From contig JAFGLN010000110.1 in NCBI GenBank assembly GCA_016928025.1, positions 1 to 43,317 on the forward strand: a DNA stretch of 43,317 bases. Reading direction: 5' to 3'. Position numbers and translations under genes: made by a program. Below the pieces are notes generated by a model that did not search any database, was not told the origin of the DNA, and saw only the letters and a program-made list of their open reading frames with translations. The stretch is from Deltaproteobacteria bacterium. Lineage in GTDB: Bacteria; Desulfobacterota; Syntrophia; Syntrophales; JAFGHS01. Positions 9,636-17,941 of this stretch are shown piece after piece. Position 1 is the stretch's first letter, and each line of letters begins with the position of its first letter.

Positions 9636-10757
9636 TCAAACAGACGTTACGGATTGCGTTCTATTTGATATATGATTTCTAAAATCTAAAAACCGATCTT
9701 CCTGTATGGCCCATCGGATATTTTCCATTAAGCGCATGTAATAGCGAATGTTGTGTATCGTATTTAAAATCATGGCCAGTATTTCCCTGGCCATAAATAA
9801 ATGTCGCAAATAGGCCCGCGAGTAGTTTCGGCAACAATAACAATCGCAGGTTTCATCAACCGGCGCATCGTCGTTTCGATAGCGGGCGTTTTTTATAACA
9901 ATCTTTTCTTGATTTGTAAATAATAATCCATTCCTCGCACAGCGGGTCGGGATAACGCAATCAAACAGGTCAATCCCGTGGAAAACAGAGGCGACAATAT
10001 CGTCCGGCATTCCGACACCCATAAGATATCTTGGCGTATCCTCAGCCAGCAGCGGGGTGATGCCTGCCACAATGTCCAACATCACGTCTTTAGGTTCTCC
10101 CACGCTTAAGCCGCCCAAGGCATAGCCGTCAAAACCAATGGCCTGCATATCTTCGGCCGCCCGTTTTCTCAGGATATGGTATGCACCGCCCTGAATGATG
10201 CCGAAAAGTGCCTGGTCGGTTTCTTTTTTTGCCATTTTGCATCGTTGCGCCCATTTGAGGGTTAAAGTCAGGGAATTTTCCGCTTCCTTGAGGGTTGCCG
10301 GGTAGGGCGTACATTCGTCAAGGCACATCATGATGTCCGAGCCGAGGGCTTCCTGAATTTCCACGGCCAGCTCCGGACTGACGAAGTGGCGCGAACCATC
10401 GATATGAGACTGGAAATAGGCCCCTTCTTCCTTGATTTTCATCAGCGGACCCAGACTATAGATCTGAAAACCGCCGCTGTCCGTGAGTATCGGTCCCGGC
10501 CAGTTCATGAATTTATGCAGTCCGCCGAAAGATGCAATCAGTTGATGTCCCGGTCTCAGGTAAAGGTGATAGGTATTGCTTAAGATGATTTGCGCTCCCA
10601 ACGCCTTCGCGTCTTCCGGCAGGAGGGCCTTGATGGCCCCTTGCGTGCCGACGGGCATGAAGGCCGGCGTAAGCACTTCACCGTGCGGGGTCATGATTTT
10701 ACCCAATCTCGCCGCAGAGGACGGGTCTTTTTTTACCAGTCGGAATCCTTTATCCAT
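9636..10757 (-). CDS. tgt: tRNA-guanine transglycosylase
   Basis: Tgt exchanges the wobble guanine of GUN-anticodon tRNAs for preQ1 during queuosine synthesis. The 373-aa protein has the acid Asp93 in LTDSGGFQ, the nucleophile Asp266 in DLFDCVIPTR, and the zinc site Cys304, Cys306, Cys309 with His335 (CxCxxC then H). These match the E. coli enzyme with a shift of two. It lies 20 bp after queA, so the two consecutive tRNA steps are co-transcribed with the Sec genes. Confidence 0.97.
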   Translation of the reverse strand: MDKGFRLVKKDPSSAARLGKIMTPHGEVLTPAFMPVGTQGAIKALLPEDAKALGAQIILSNTYHLYLRPGHQLIASFGGLHKFMNWPGPILTDSGGFQIYSLGPLMKIKEEGAYFQSHIDGSRHFVSPELAVEIQEALGSDIMMCLDECTPYPATLKEAENSLTLTLKWAQRCKMAKKETDQALFGIIQGGAYHILRKRAAEDMQAIGFDGYALGGLSVGEPKDVMLDIVAGITPLLAEDTPRYLMGVGMPDDIVASVFHGIDLFDCVIPTRCARNGLLFTNQEKIVIKNARYRNDDAPVDETCDCYCCRNYSRAYLRHLFMAREILAMILNTIHNIRYYMRLMENIRWAIQEDRFLDFRNHISNRTQSVTSV

Positions 10758-10777
10758 ATTTTACCCTTGGACCTTTA

Positions 10778-11818
10778 TCACTGAATCAGCATGCAATCGC
10801 CGTAGCTGTAAAAGCGAAAACCGTTGTTAATGGCTTTTTGATAGGATGATTCCATGAGGGTTTTCCCGGCAAAAGCGCAGACAAGCAGGTATAAAGAAGA
10901 CTTTGGCAAGTGGAAGTTCGTCACCATGGCGTTGACACATTTGAACCCATACCCGGGATAGATAAAAAGCCTGGTCGTTGCGGCCATCGGTTTGACTTTG
11001 CCTTTCTCATCGGCGGCGGACTCCAGCGCCCTCGTTGAGGTCGTCCCCACGGCGATGACTCTTTGGGCGTCGTTAATCAACTGTGCCTCTTCAGGTCCGA
11101 TTTCGAAGTATTCTTCCTCCATCTCGTGATCTTCAACATTATCCGTTTCAATGGGTAAAAACGTTCCGTACCCGACATGCAGGGTAATCCTTGCGATCTG
11201 AATGCCTTTTTCACCCAGAGTTTCCATGACCTCTTTTGAAAAATGAAATCCCGCTGTCGGTGCGGCGATCGATCCGGGGACTCTGGCATAAATGGTCTGG
11301 TATCTTACCTTGTCTTCTGGTGATTTCTGGTGAACATTTTTTCTCTTAATATAGGGCGGAAGCGGTGCTTTTCCGTATTGATCGAGAAATTGATCAAAGG
11401 GTCCATCCGTCATGAAATGAATGAGCCATTTTTTCTCATTCAGCCGCTCGATGATTTGCCCTTCACAGACGCCGTGAAAATTTATGACGTCCCCCTGGCG
11501 GATGCGTTTGGCCGGTCGAAGCAGGACTTCCCAAGTCTGGGAAACGTCATCCGTCGATCTGGCTGACAGAAGCAGGACCTCGATGACGCCTCCCGTTGCC
11601 TTACGGCCCGTCAAGCGGGCGGGGATGACCTTTGAATCATTGACGACGACGACATCTCCCGGTTTCAGATACCGCGGAAACCGGTGGAAGACGGATTCTT
11701 CTATGGCGCCGGACATCCTGTCCACGACCAGCATACGAGAGTCATCCCTTTCGGGGCTGGGTTCCTGGGCGATCAGCTCTGCCGGAAGGTGGTAATTGAA
11801 TTCTTCTAATTTCATCAT
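10778..11818 (-). CDS. queA: S-adenosylmethionine:tRNA ribosyltransferase-isomerase QueA
   Basis: QueA transfers ribose from SAM onto preQ1-tRNA to give epoxyqueuosine. The 346-aa product begins MKLEEFNYHLPAELIAQEP and contains DSRMLVVDR, VVVNDSKVIPARLTGRK, APTAGFHFS and TSTRALES, all standard QueA blocks. The start is uncertain between two adjacent ATGs (11818 and 11815), and no strong Shine-Dalgarno is visible. A TTGACA (11896-11891) lies upstream on the same strand, but its -10 partner is poor. It heads the queA-tgt-yajC-secDF run. Confidence 0.96.
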   Translation of the reverse strand: MMKLEEFNYHLPAELIAQEPSPERDDSRMLVVDRMSGAIEESVFHRFPRYLKPGDVVVVNDSKVIPARLTGRKATGGVIEVLLLSARSTDDVSQTWEVLLRPAKRIRQGDVINFHGVCEGQIIERLNEKKWLIHFMTDGPFDQFLDQYGKAPLPPYIKRKNVHQKSPEDKVRYQTIYARVPGSIAAPTAGFHFSKEVMETLGEKGIQIARITLHVGYGTFLPIETDNVEDHEMEEEYFEIGPEEAQLINDAQRVIAVGTTSTRALESAADEKGKVKPMAATTRLFIYPGYGFKCVNAMVTNFHLPKSSLYLLVCAFAGKTLMESSYQKAINNGFRFYSYGDCMLIQ

Positions 11819-11897
11819 CTAATATCAATAAAATGAGGGTTATCCCAAATGAAAAACAGGATGGGGCAGATAATCAGAAATAGGGGTGAATGTCAAT

Positions 11898-11919
11898 GAT
11901 ATCTTTACGATATCTTTAG
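11898..11919. repeat. two 11-bp direct repeats upstream of queA
   Basis: GATATCTTTAC and GATATCTTTAG are directly repeated with an 11-bp period, about one DNA turn. A partial third unit (GATCTT) follows. They overlap the stop codon of the DUF2065 gene and lie immediately upstream of a TTGACA hexamer facing queA. They could be a regulator site or a slippage duplication. Confidence 0.55.
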
Positions 11920-12101
11920 GATCTTCCCGCGTAAACCAGAATGAGTCCTAAAACCATCGCCAGCAGGCCCATCCATCTTAAGTGTGCAGCGGGTATTTCA
12001 GCCATTTTCACCAAATAAATTTTGAGCTTTTCGGGAAAGGCAAAGTAGGGGAGTCCTTCAATAATGAAAACCAGGCCCAGGACACAAAGAAAAAATTTCA
12101 T
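11916..12101 (-). CDS. DUF2065 family small membrane protein
   Basis: This is a 61-aa protein with two membrane helices: MKFFLCVLGLVFIIEGLPYF and the C-terminal MGLLAMVLGLILVYAGRS. The central PEKLKIYLVKMAEIPAAHLR segment is typical of DUF2065 (YjeT-like) proteins of unknown role. The start is ATG 12101, with GGAGG about nine bases upstream. The longer frame to 12218 is mazG read in another frame. It follows the mazG stop by one base, so it is likely coupled to mazG. Confidence 0.85.
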   Translation of the reverse strand: MKFFLCVLGLVFIIEGLPYFAFPEKLKIYLVKMAEIPAAHLRWMGLLAMVLGLILVYAGRS

Positions 12102-12102
12102 C

Positions 12103-12912
12103 CTACGGGACCTCCTCCTCGAGCTTTTTCGCCCTGTTCCAGAGCTCATCCATCTGATCCGGGCTGAGGCCGGAAATGGTTTTCCCCTGCCCGCCGACCG
12201 TCCTTTCCATATAGGCAAACCGACGGATGAATTTCTGTGCGGACGCGTTCAAGGCTTCCTCGGCGTCAACGTTGGAAAAACGGCAGAGATTCACTATTGA
12301 AAAAAGCACATCGCCGATTTCCTCCGTAATATCCTTATGGCTGATGCCTTTCAGGGCCGACTTCAGTTCGTTTAGCTCTTCTTCCACTTTATCGAGCACG
12401 CCGTCGATATTTTCCCAATCAAAGCCGACTTTGGAAGCGTTTTCGGTTATCTTTTGGGCTTTTAGCAGTGCCGGCCACGATCTGGGGATTTTACCCAAAA
12501 GCCCGGCGGGCGGGCGCTCTTTTTTTTCAATGTTTTGTTTGATATCCTCCCAGTTGGCCTTGACCTCCTCAACGCTACTGACCTTGACGGCACCGAAAAC
12601 ATGGGGATGTCGGCGGATCATCTTTTCGGCGATGTCATCCATGACGTCGTCAATGGCAAATTCACCGGCCTCCTCGGCCAGATGGGCAATAAATAGAATT
12701 TGAAACAGGAGATCGCCCAGTTCTTCTTTTTGATGACTCGGGGAGTCCTCATTGAGGGCATCCATCACTTCATACGCCTCTTCGAGGAGATACCTGCCGA
12801 TATCTTCCTTTTTCTGCCGGCGGTCCCAGGGACACCCGTCGGGTGCCCTCAACCTGCCGATAATCATCCTTAGTTTTTCTAATCCTTTTATTTCGTTTAA
12901 ATTGTCCGTCAT
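12103..12912 (-). CDS. mazG: nucleoside triphosphate pyrophosphohydrolase MazG
   Basis: MazG hydrolyses nucleoside triphosphates to monophosphates and pyrophosphate, as housecleaning or to modulate stress nucleotides. The 269-aa protein has two MazG repeats. The first has GCPWDRRQKKEDIGRYLLEE, EAYEVMDAL and EELGDLLFQILF, with the EExxE...ExxD metal ligands. The second has VEEELNELKSAL and EEIGDVLFSIVN. Both repeats keep acidic metal-binding residues. DUF2065 follows immediately. Confidence is high. Confidence 0.95.
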   Translation of the reverse strand: MTDNLNEIKGLEKLRMIIGRLRAPDGCPWDRRQKKEDIGRYLLEEAYEVMDALNEDSPSHQKEELGDLLFQILFIAHLAEEAGEFAIDDVMDDIAEKMIRRHPHVFGAVKVSSVEEVKANWEDIKQNIEKKERPPAGLLGKIPRSWPALLKAQKITENASKVGFDWENIDGVLDKVEEELNELKSALKGISHKDITEEIGDVLFSIVNLCRFSNVDAEEALNASAQKFIRRFAYMERTVGGQGKTISGLSPDQMDELWNRAKKLEEEVP

Positions 12913-13121
12913 CTTCCGACCATATTTTATTGTGCATTGTTGCCGGTCAAATAAATCTCTCCCACCGTTCTCCGTACAACTAAGCTTGTTAAAACAAACC
13001 GATCCAATTATTTGAAAATGGCTGCAGGAATTTTTCCGAAGGAGACCACGACACCAGATTCGATCCGTGATGATTTTATCGCCGGCTTTCCGGTCCTCTC
13101 ATGAACTATTTCCTCGCTTCC

Positions 13122-13496
13122 TCATTGAGAGCGAAAAGTCTGAATAAAGGCCTCAAAACCCTTGGAAACGGCCCGCAAATTTCGGCTGACCCGAAACAGA
13201 GGTAATTGCAGGATGTCTTCCAAGCTGACAACCATATTCAGGAGCAGGGTCTGAAGTCTTAGCGCCGGGACGGCAAAACCTTCCACCTGTTTATTCACTT
13301 GTCCCGTAACACGGTTAACATTGGTAGTGATATTTTCCATATTTGTCAGAATGCCCGGCAGGTGTTGATTCAGTGTCAGCAGAGTCACATCGATCTGGTT
13401 CAAGGTTTTTTGAATTCTTACCAGAAATAGAACCGCAAATACGCCGATTATAAGTAGAAAAACGGCGAGAAGAATCAAGATGGTATCCGTATTCAT
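13122..13496 (-). CDS. DUF948-like membrane-anchored protein
   Basis: This 124-aa protein has one N-terminal membrane helix (about residues 5-26, ILILLAVFLLIIGVFAVLFL), then an amphipathic region with NQIDVTLLTLNQHLPGIL and TTNVNRVTGQVN. This is the layout of DUF948 / YtxG-like general-stress proteins. It lies 30 bp after a YtxH-like gene, and YtxG-YtxH neighbours are also known in Bacillus, which supports the assignment. The function is unknown. It may act with YtxH in the cell envelope. Confidence 0.65.
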   Translation of the reverse strand: MNTDTILILLAVFLLIIGVFAVLFLVRIQKTLNQIDVTLLTLNQHLPGILTNMENITTNVNRVTGQVNKQVEGFAVPALRLQTLLLNMVVSLEDILQLPLFRVSRNLRAVSKGFEAFIQTFRSQ

Positions 13497-13526
13497 GGCA
13501 CGACTCCTTTTTTAAATGAAAAAGCG

Positions 13527-13865
13527 TTATCCGCGTTCCTTTTCTTCTTTATAGGCTTCAATGCCGGCATTGACGGCCTTCCGGATACGTCCCTTCTGTT
13601 TTTCCATCGTCTGCCTTCCCAGTTCTCCCAATTCCGTCACTTTTTCTTCCAATTCTTCCGTCTTTTCCTTCACAACATGTTCAAAGACTTGTTTGTATTC
13701 TTCTTTTGCTTTGACGAAGAACTCACCGGCTTTCTTTCCCAGTTCTTCACGGGTTTCTTTACCGCTTTGGGGGGCATAAAGCATGCCGATCACTGCGCCA
13801 AGAAAACCGCCGATCATTCCTCCAATTAATACATCCTTGGTGTATCCGCTTTTGTTATCCGACAT
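13527..13865 (-). CDS. YtxH domain protein
   Basis: This 112-aa protein has a glycine-rich N-terminal hydrophobic segment, DVLIGGMIGGFLGAVIGMLYAP, followed by QSGKETREELGKKAGE and a long charged helix likely to form a coiled coil. This is the YtxH (GvpP-like) pattern. The start is taken as ATG 13865, with AAGGAG eleven bases upstream. The longer frame to 13937 adds a Cys/basic leader with no site. It sits upstream of the DUF948-like gene on the same strand. Confidence 0.78.
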   Translation of the reverse strand: MSDNKSGYTKDVLIGGMIGGFLGAVIGMLYAPQSGKETREELGKKAGEFFVKAKEEYKQVFEHVVKEKTEELEEKVTELGELGRQTMEKQKGRIRKAVNAGIEAYKEEKERG

Positions 13866-14088
13866 GGCTTTTCTCTCCTTCTTGCGGGATTGGCAAAATA
13901 ACATGCAACTTTTGTCTTTATCCGGTCTTCTCATCAACGCTTATGGATGCCCGGATTATTTGTTTGCATAAACTCTTATTATAATTTTGTGATGATTTGC
14001 AAGATATATTCAGAGGAAGGGAACGATTATGATTGAATGTATTACATATATTGACATTGAAATGATGATGTGGAAATCCGTCTTCCCA

Positions 14089-14135
14089 AACACCGGACCG
14101 TCTATGAACGTCCATATCCGGTCCGGTGTTTTTTT
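14089..14135. terminator. very strong hairpin with T-tract on the plus strand
   Basis: AACACCGGACCG (14089-14100) pairs perfectly with CGGTCCGGTGTT (14119-14130). Inside, a 2x2 internal loop and a further TATG/CATA stem close a 6-nt loop. On the plus strand it runs into seven Ts (14129-14135), an ideal intrinsic terminator. On the minus strand it lies just after the lipoprotein stop, but only three Ts follow. No obvious plus-strand gene ends here. It may serve the lipoprotein gene or end a small plus-strand RNA. Confidence 0.75.
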
Positions 14136-14147
14136 CAAAGTAATAAG

Positions 14148-14381
14148 TTACTTTGCTTCCGTTTCCGGTGTTTTTTCGCCTTCTTCATCAGCCGCATCAT
14201 CTTCTTCGTCAGTCGGCTTGCTTTCTTCGGTGGCGGGGCTACTTTCTTCAGCGGCGGGAGCGGGAGCCCCTACCTTCGGTGCTTCCGAAGCTGAATCTTT
14301 TTTCTCGTTGCAGCCGACAACTGCAAAAGAAAATGTCACGAAAAAAAGCAGGGAAAGAAAAAGAGCAAAGAGCTTCTTCAT
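14148..14381 (-). CDS. small acidic low-complexity lipoprotein
   Basis: This 77-aa product has a lipoprotein signal MKKLFALFLSLLFFVTFSF ending in the lipobox AVVGC, so Cys24 would be lipidated and the signal removed by Lsp. The mature part is disordered and rich in Glu, Ala, Pro, Asp and Ser, with repeated EES and DEE runs and no Trp or Tyr. GGAGG lies seven bases before ATG 14381, which is why I reject the ATG 18 bases upstream. The function is unknown. It has its own promoter and a hairpin after the stop. Confidence 0.75.
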   Translation of the reverse strand: MKKLFALFLSLLFFVTFSFAVVGCNEKKDSASEAPKVGAPAPAAEESSPATEESKPTDEEDDAADEEGEKTPETEAK

Positions 14382-14448
14382 TTTATCACCTCCTTTCAAT
14401 CATCATTCATACCTGGGGTGATGGTGCATCAGCCAGGATGAAGCGAGG

Positions 14449-14476
14449 AACATACGCCTTTTTTTTGCCTTGTCAA
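14449..14476 (-). promoter_or_regulatory. promoter of the small lipoprotein gene
   Basis: TTGACA (14476-14471) and TATGTT (14454-14449) are separated by 16 bp on the minus strand, about 70 bp upstream of the lipoprotein ATG. It lies in the divergent spacer with the hydantoinase-like gene. Confidence 0.55.
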
Positions 14477-14539
14477 GGGGTATTTAACGTTATAAAGTGT
14501 CCTAAAAAATATTTAAAATTCCGGTTATGGAGCGTGAGT

Positions 14540-16198
14540 ATGATCTTAGGGATCGATGTTGGTGGGACCCATACGGATGCCGTTCTGGTGGAAGGTTGCG
14601 ACGTGCGGAGAAAAGCTAAAGTGAGCACCGATGCCTCCCATTTGCTGACGTCCTTATCGAGGGCGGTAAAGGCTGTCCTGGAGGGGGAAAATCCTCTGAA
14701 ACTGAGGCGCGTCGTCCTCAGTACGACCCTTTCGACGAATGCCATTGTTCAAGGTAAAGTCGACAAAGTGGGTATCGTGCTACCCTCCGGCCCGGGGCTG
14801 TCACCGTCTCATTTCCAGTTAAAGGACCCGGTTCATTTTGTTTCGGGCTATGTCAATCACCGGGGCATCGAGATGGCGGCTATTGATGAAGATGAAATAG
14901 CCGGACTTGCCTCAACGTTTCATGATCAAGGTATCAGACATGCGGCCGTTGTGGGAAAATTCAGTACCCGGAACCCTTTACAGGAACTGGCTATAAAAGA
15001 CATGATTGGCGGCCGTTTGAGGCATGTCAGTCTCGGCCATCGATTGTCCGGAAACCTGAATTATCCGAGACGTGTGGCGACAGCCTATCTGAATGCTTCG
15101 GTATGGGAGACCTATAACCATTTTGTCGGACAGGTCTTGGATTTTATCCGCGAGCAAAATATTTCCGCCCCCATCTACATCCTGAAAGCCGACGGCGGGA
15201 CCTTTAAGATTTCCGATTCCGCAGAATATCCGGTGCAAACGATCCTCTCCGGTCCGGCGGCCAGCATTATGGGTGTTCTCAGCATCGTCTCCTGCCATGA
15301 GGATGCTGTTGTCATCGATATCGGCGGGACGACGACGGATATTGCCCTGTTTGCCCGTGGCGTCCCCCTCCTGGAGCCTTTGGGCGTTACGATCGGGGAC
15401 TATAAGACATTGATCCGGGGGATGAAGACCAAATCCGTCGGGGTGGGAGGGGACAGCGCCGTCTCGGTTGAAGACGGAAACCTGAAAATCGGCCCCCGGC
15501 GTGAAGGGGTTGCGGCCGCGTTCGGCGGGCCCTGTCCGACACCGACGGATGCCATGATTGTCCTGGGCTTAACGTCCATCGGCGACCGGCAAAAGGCTGC
15601 AGAGGCCATAGACGCCGTTGCGAAAGAAATGAAATCTCCCGTTGAAGAAACGGCCGAACGCATCGTCGGCCAAATGTGCGGGATCATCGCATCTCATGTC
15701 GGACAGGTCATTGAAGACGTCAATAATCGGCCCGTCTATACGATCCATGAACTCCTGGAAGACGCCCGATTGCAGCCGCGAGTCCTTTATCTGGTCGGAG
15801 GGCCGGCCAAGCCCCTTTCCGCAAACCTCGGCAAACTTTTGGGGTGTTCTGTCTTTGTGCCGGAGCATGCTGAGGCGGCCAATGCCATCGGTGCTGCACT
15901 GGCGCGAACGACGGCGGAAATAACCCTGCTGGCCGATACGGAGAGAAAGGTCCTTACCGTCCCCGAAACGGGCACCCAGGTGAAGATTCCGGCCCATTTC
16001 AAAATGGCTGATGTCATCAAAGCCGGTGAAGACATGTTGCGCCGGGAAGCCGTCAACATGGGTGCGGACGAAGAAGATCTGGAACTGGAAATTGTTGAAT
16101 CCCAAGAGTTTAATATGATCAAGCAGTTCTTTACGACGGGTAAAAATATCCGGGTAAAAATTCAGGTTAAACCCGGCTTGATTGCCGTTCTTCAGTGA
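14540..16198 (+). CDS. hydantoinase/oxoprolinase family ATPase-fold protein (HyuA-like)
   Basis: The 552-aa protein has the HyuA N-terminal nucleotide-binding motif ILGIDVGGTHTDAVLV at its start and the second phosphate motif VVIDIGGTTTDIALFARG (about 257-274). This is the actin/Hsp70-like fold of hydantoinase A, 5-oxoprolinase and acetone carboxylase subunits, which hydrolyse or activate substrates using ATP. The start is ATG 14540, seven bases after GGAG. The frame extends upstream to 14153, but that part runs antisense to the lipoprotein gene. At 552 aa it is shorter than typical HyuA (about 690), and no HyuB partner is adjacent, so the substrate is unknown. It ends 11 bp before the HDAC-family gene and is probably co-transcribed with it. 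Confidence 0.82.
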   Translation: MILGIDVGGTHTDAVLVEGCDVRRKAKVSTDASHLLTSLSRAVKAVLEGENPLKLRRVVLSTTLSTNAIVQGKVDKVGIVLPSGPGLSPSHFQLKDPVHFVSGYVNHRGIEMAAIDEDEIAGLASTFHDQGIRHAAVVGKFSTRNPLQELAIKDMIGGRLRHVSLGHRLSGNLNYPRRVATAYLNASVWETYNHFVGQVLDFIREQNISAPIYILKADGGTFKISDSAEYPVQTILSGPAASIMGVLSIVSCHEDAVVIDIGGTTTDIALFARGVPLLEPLGVTIGDYKTLIRGMKTKSVGVGGDSAVSVEDGNLKIGPRREGVAAAFGGPCPTPTDAMIVLGLTSIGDRQKAAEAIDAVAKEMKSPVEETAERIVGQMCGIIASHVGQVIEDVNNRPVYTIHELLEDARLQPRVLYLVGGPAKPLSANLGKLLGCSVFVPEHAEAANAIGAALARTTAEITLLADTERKVLTVPETGTQVKIPAHFKMADVIKAGEDMLRREAVNMGADEEDLELEIVESQEFNMIKQFFTTGKNIRVKIQVKPGLIAVLQ

Positions 16199-16209
16199 GA
16201 GGAATCGTG

Positions 16210-17520
16210 ATGACAAAAAAGAAGAAAAAGACGGCCCTTGTATTCTTTCCCGCTTTCGATTGGGCCATATCGCCGACCCATCCGGAAAGGGAAGAAAGGC
16301 TTCTGTATACGCAGGATCAGATCTTTGAGGAAGGGCTGCTTGATTTCGACAACATTGTGGAGTACAAACCGGGCATTGCCACGGTTGAGGATATCAATCG
16401 GGCCCATATCTGTGTTCCCGACGCTCAGAGCGTCACAATGGAACCCCATCTCATATCCGCCGGCGGCGCCATCACGGCCGCCGAAAAGGTGTTGAGCGGC
16501 CAGGCGGATAATGCCTTTGCCCTGGTGCGGCCGCCGGGCCATCATGCCATGCTGGTCGTGCACGGCGCACGCGGTTTTTGTAATATCAACATCGAAGCGA
16601 TCATGATCGAGTATGTCAGAAAAAAATACGGCGTGAAGAAAATCGCCGTCGTGGACACGGATTGTCATCACGGTGACGGGACGCAGGACATCTTTTGGCA
16701 TGATCCGAATGTCCTTTATATCTCCGTCCATCAGGATGGGAGGACCCTCTATCCCGGAACAGGTTTTCCCGATGATTTCGGCGGACCCAACGCCCTGGGC
16801 GCCACCATCAATATTCCACTGCCCCCCCGGACGTCCGATGAAGGTTTTCTATATGCTTTGGACAATCTTATCCTGCCCATTCTGGATGATTTCCAGCCGG
16901 ATTTGATCATCAACTCGGCGGGTCAGGACAACCATTACTCGGATCCGATCACGGACATGCGCTTCAGCGCCCAGGGATACGCCCTCTTAAACGAGAAGCT
17001 GTCGCCCCATATCGCCGTCCTGGAGGGCGGCTATTCGATTGAGGATGCCCTGCCATATGTAAATGTCGGCATCATCCTGGCCATGGCGGGGATCGATTAC
17101 AGTCATGTCCGGGAACCGGATTATAACTCTGCCGCGTTGAAACAGTCCGATGATATCAGCCGTTATATCGAAAAAATGGTTCAATATATCGGGAATCAAT
17201 GGAAACAGCGCCATGCCATCAAGGAGAAGCTGGTCGGTTCCGCGAAGCATGCAGGACGAAAGAAAAATATTTACTACGATACGGACAACATCAGTGAACA
17301 ACAGGAGGAAACCGTCAGGATATGCCGTGACTGTGGAGGGGTGGTGACGATCGATTCAACGGCGGATACGGGCAACAGAATATTCGCCGTCATTATTCCC
17401 GCCCTGAGCTGCGATGCGTGCCGGCGGGAAGGTGAGGATATTTTTGAAAAAACCGAAAAGGGCAAGTACCGCCATGTCTATCTTCAGGATAAAGACCGGG
17501 GCGTTTACCTGGCTAAATAA
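16210..17520 (+). CDS. histone-deacetylase family hydrolase with C-terminal Cys-pair domain
   Basis: This 436-aa protein belongs to the HDAC/AcuC/acetylpolyamine amidohydrolase superfamily of zinc hydrolases that remove acyl groups from amines. Visible catalytic parts are RPPGHHA (His111, His112), DTDCHHGDGT (zinc ligands Asp151 and His153), SAGQD (Asp240) and LEGGY (catalytic Tyr275). Residues about 340-436 form an extra tail with two Cys pairs, CRDC (372, 375) and CDAC (401, 404), probably a zinc ribbon. The start is ATG 16210, after GAGAGGA. A GTG at 16195 overlaps the preceding stop and is less likely. Substrates could be acyl-lysine, acetoin-related compounds or polyamines. The pairing with a HyuA-like ATPase is unusual. 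Confidence 0.88.
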   Translation: MTKKKKKTALVFFPAFDWAISPTHPEREERLLYTQDQIFEEGLLDFDNIVEYKPGIATVEDINRAHICVPDAQSVTMEPHLISAGGAITAAEKVLSGQADNAFALVRPPGHHAMLVVHGARGFCNINIEAIMIEYVRKKYGVKKIAVVDTDCHHGDGTQDIFWHDPNVLYISVHQDGRTLYPGTGFPDDFGGPNALGATINIPLPPRTSDEGFLYALDNLILPILDDFQPDLIINSAGQDNHYSDPITDMRFSAQGYALLNEKLSPHIAVLEGGYSIEDALPYVNVGIILAMAGIDYSHVREPDYNSAALKQSDDISRYIEKMVQYIGNQWKQRHAIKEKLVGSAKHAGRKKNIYYDTDNISEQQEETVRICRDCGGVVTIDSTADTGNRIFAVIIPALSCDACRREGEDIFEKTEKGKYRHVYLQDKDRGVYLAK

Positions 17521-17725
17521 AGCGGCCCTCTCCGGATGGAAACGGTAAACCCTGAGTGCTCCGATCCGTCCCATCTATTGAAGGGCAAATCCGACGGCCG
17601 GGAAGAAAACATTGTTTACCTTCCTCGTCGCGAATTTGCCCCGGATATCGATTTTGACGTGAAACGGTTCTCAACGGTCTTTTTTATGCCGATTTGTTAT
17701 CAAATCATGAGAGGACATTACCTGA

Positions 17726-17941
17726 TTACTTGAGTACGGCAAGGACCTGATCCGTCTGAACCTTTTCTTTGATCTGGACCTTAATTTCTACGACCTCACC
17801 GTCAATAGGCGACGGGATGGGATTTTCCATCTTCATCGCTTCAAGGATCATCAAATCTTCATCGGTGGACACCTTATCGCCGACCTTGACCAGAATTTCC
17901 GTAATAACGCCCGGCATGGGGGATGTGACATCAACACTCAT
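17726..17941 (-). CDS. stand-alone biotin (or lipoyl) carrier protein, 71 aa
   Basis: The whole protein is one biotinyl/lipoyl domain: TSPMPGVITEILVKVGDKV, then LEAMKMENP with the modified Lys37, then IPSPIDGEVVEI. AMKM is the standard biotinylation motif, so biotin is favoured over lipoate. GAGGAGG lies seven bases before the ATG. At 71 aa it lacks the N-terminal part of AccB and must serve a separate carboxylase or decarboxylase whose other subunits are not adjacent. Its gene converges on the HyuA-HDAC pair with 205 bp between. The only biotin enzyme genes in the window are oadA/B/G 22 kb away, and OadA has its own carrier domain. Confidence 0.88.
   Translation of the reverse strand: MSVDVTSPMPGVITEILVKVGDKVSTDEDLMILEAMKMENPIPSPIDGEVVEIKVQIKEKVQTDQVLAVLK

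Noticed and set aside
14153-14539. 387-bp upstream extension of the HyuA-like gene
   Set aside because: It runs antisense through the lipoprotein gene and has no family similarity. ATG 14540 has a Shine-Dalgarno and starts with the ILGIDVGGT motif.
17536-17733. 65-codon frame after the HDAC gene
   Set aside because: It has no ribosome-binding site, no recognisable motif, and overlaps the end of the biotin carrier gene on the other strand.
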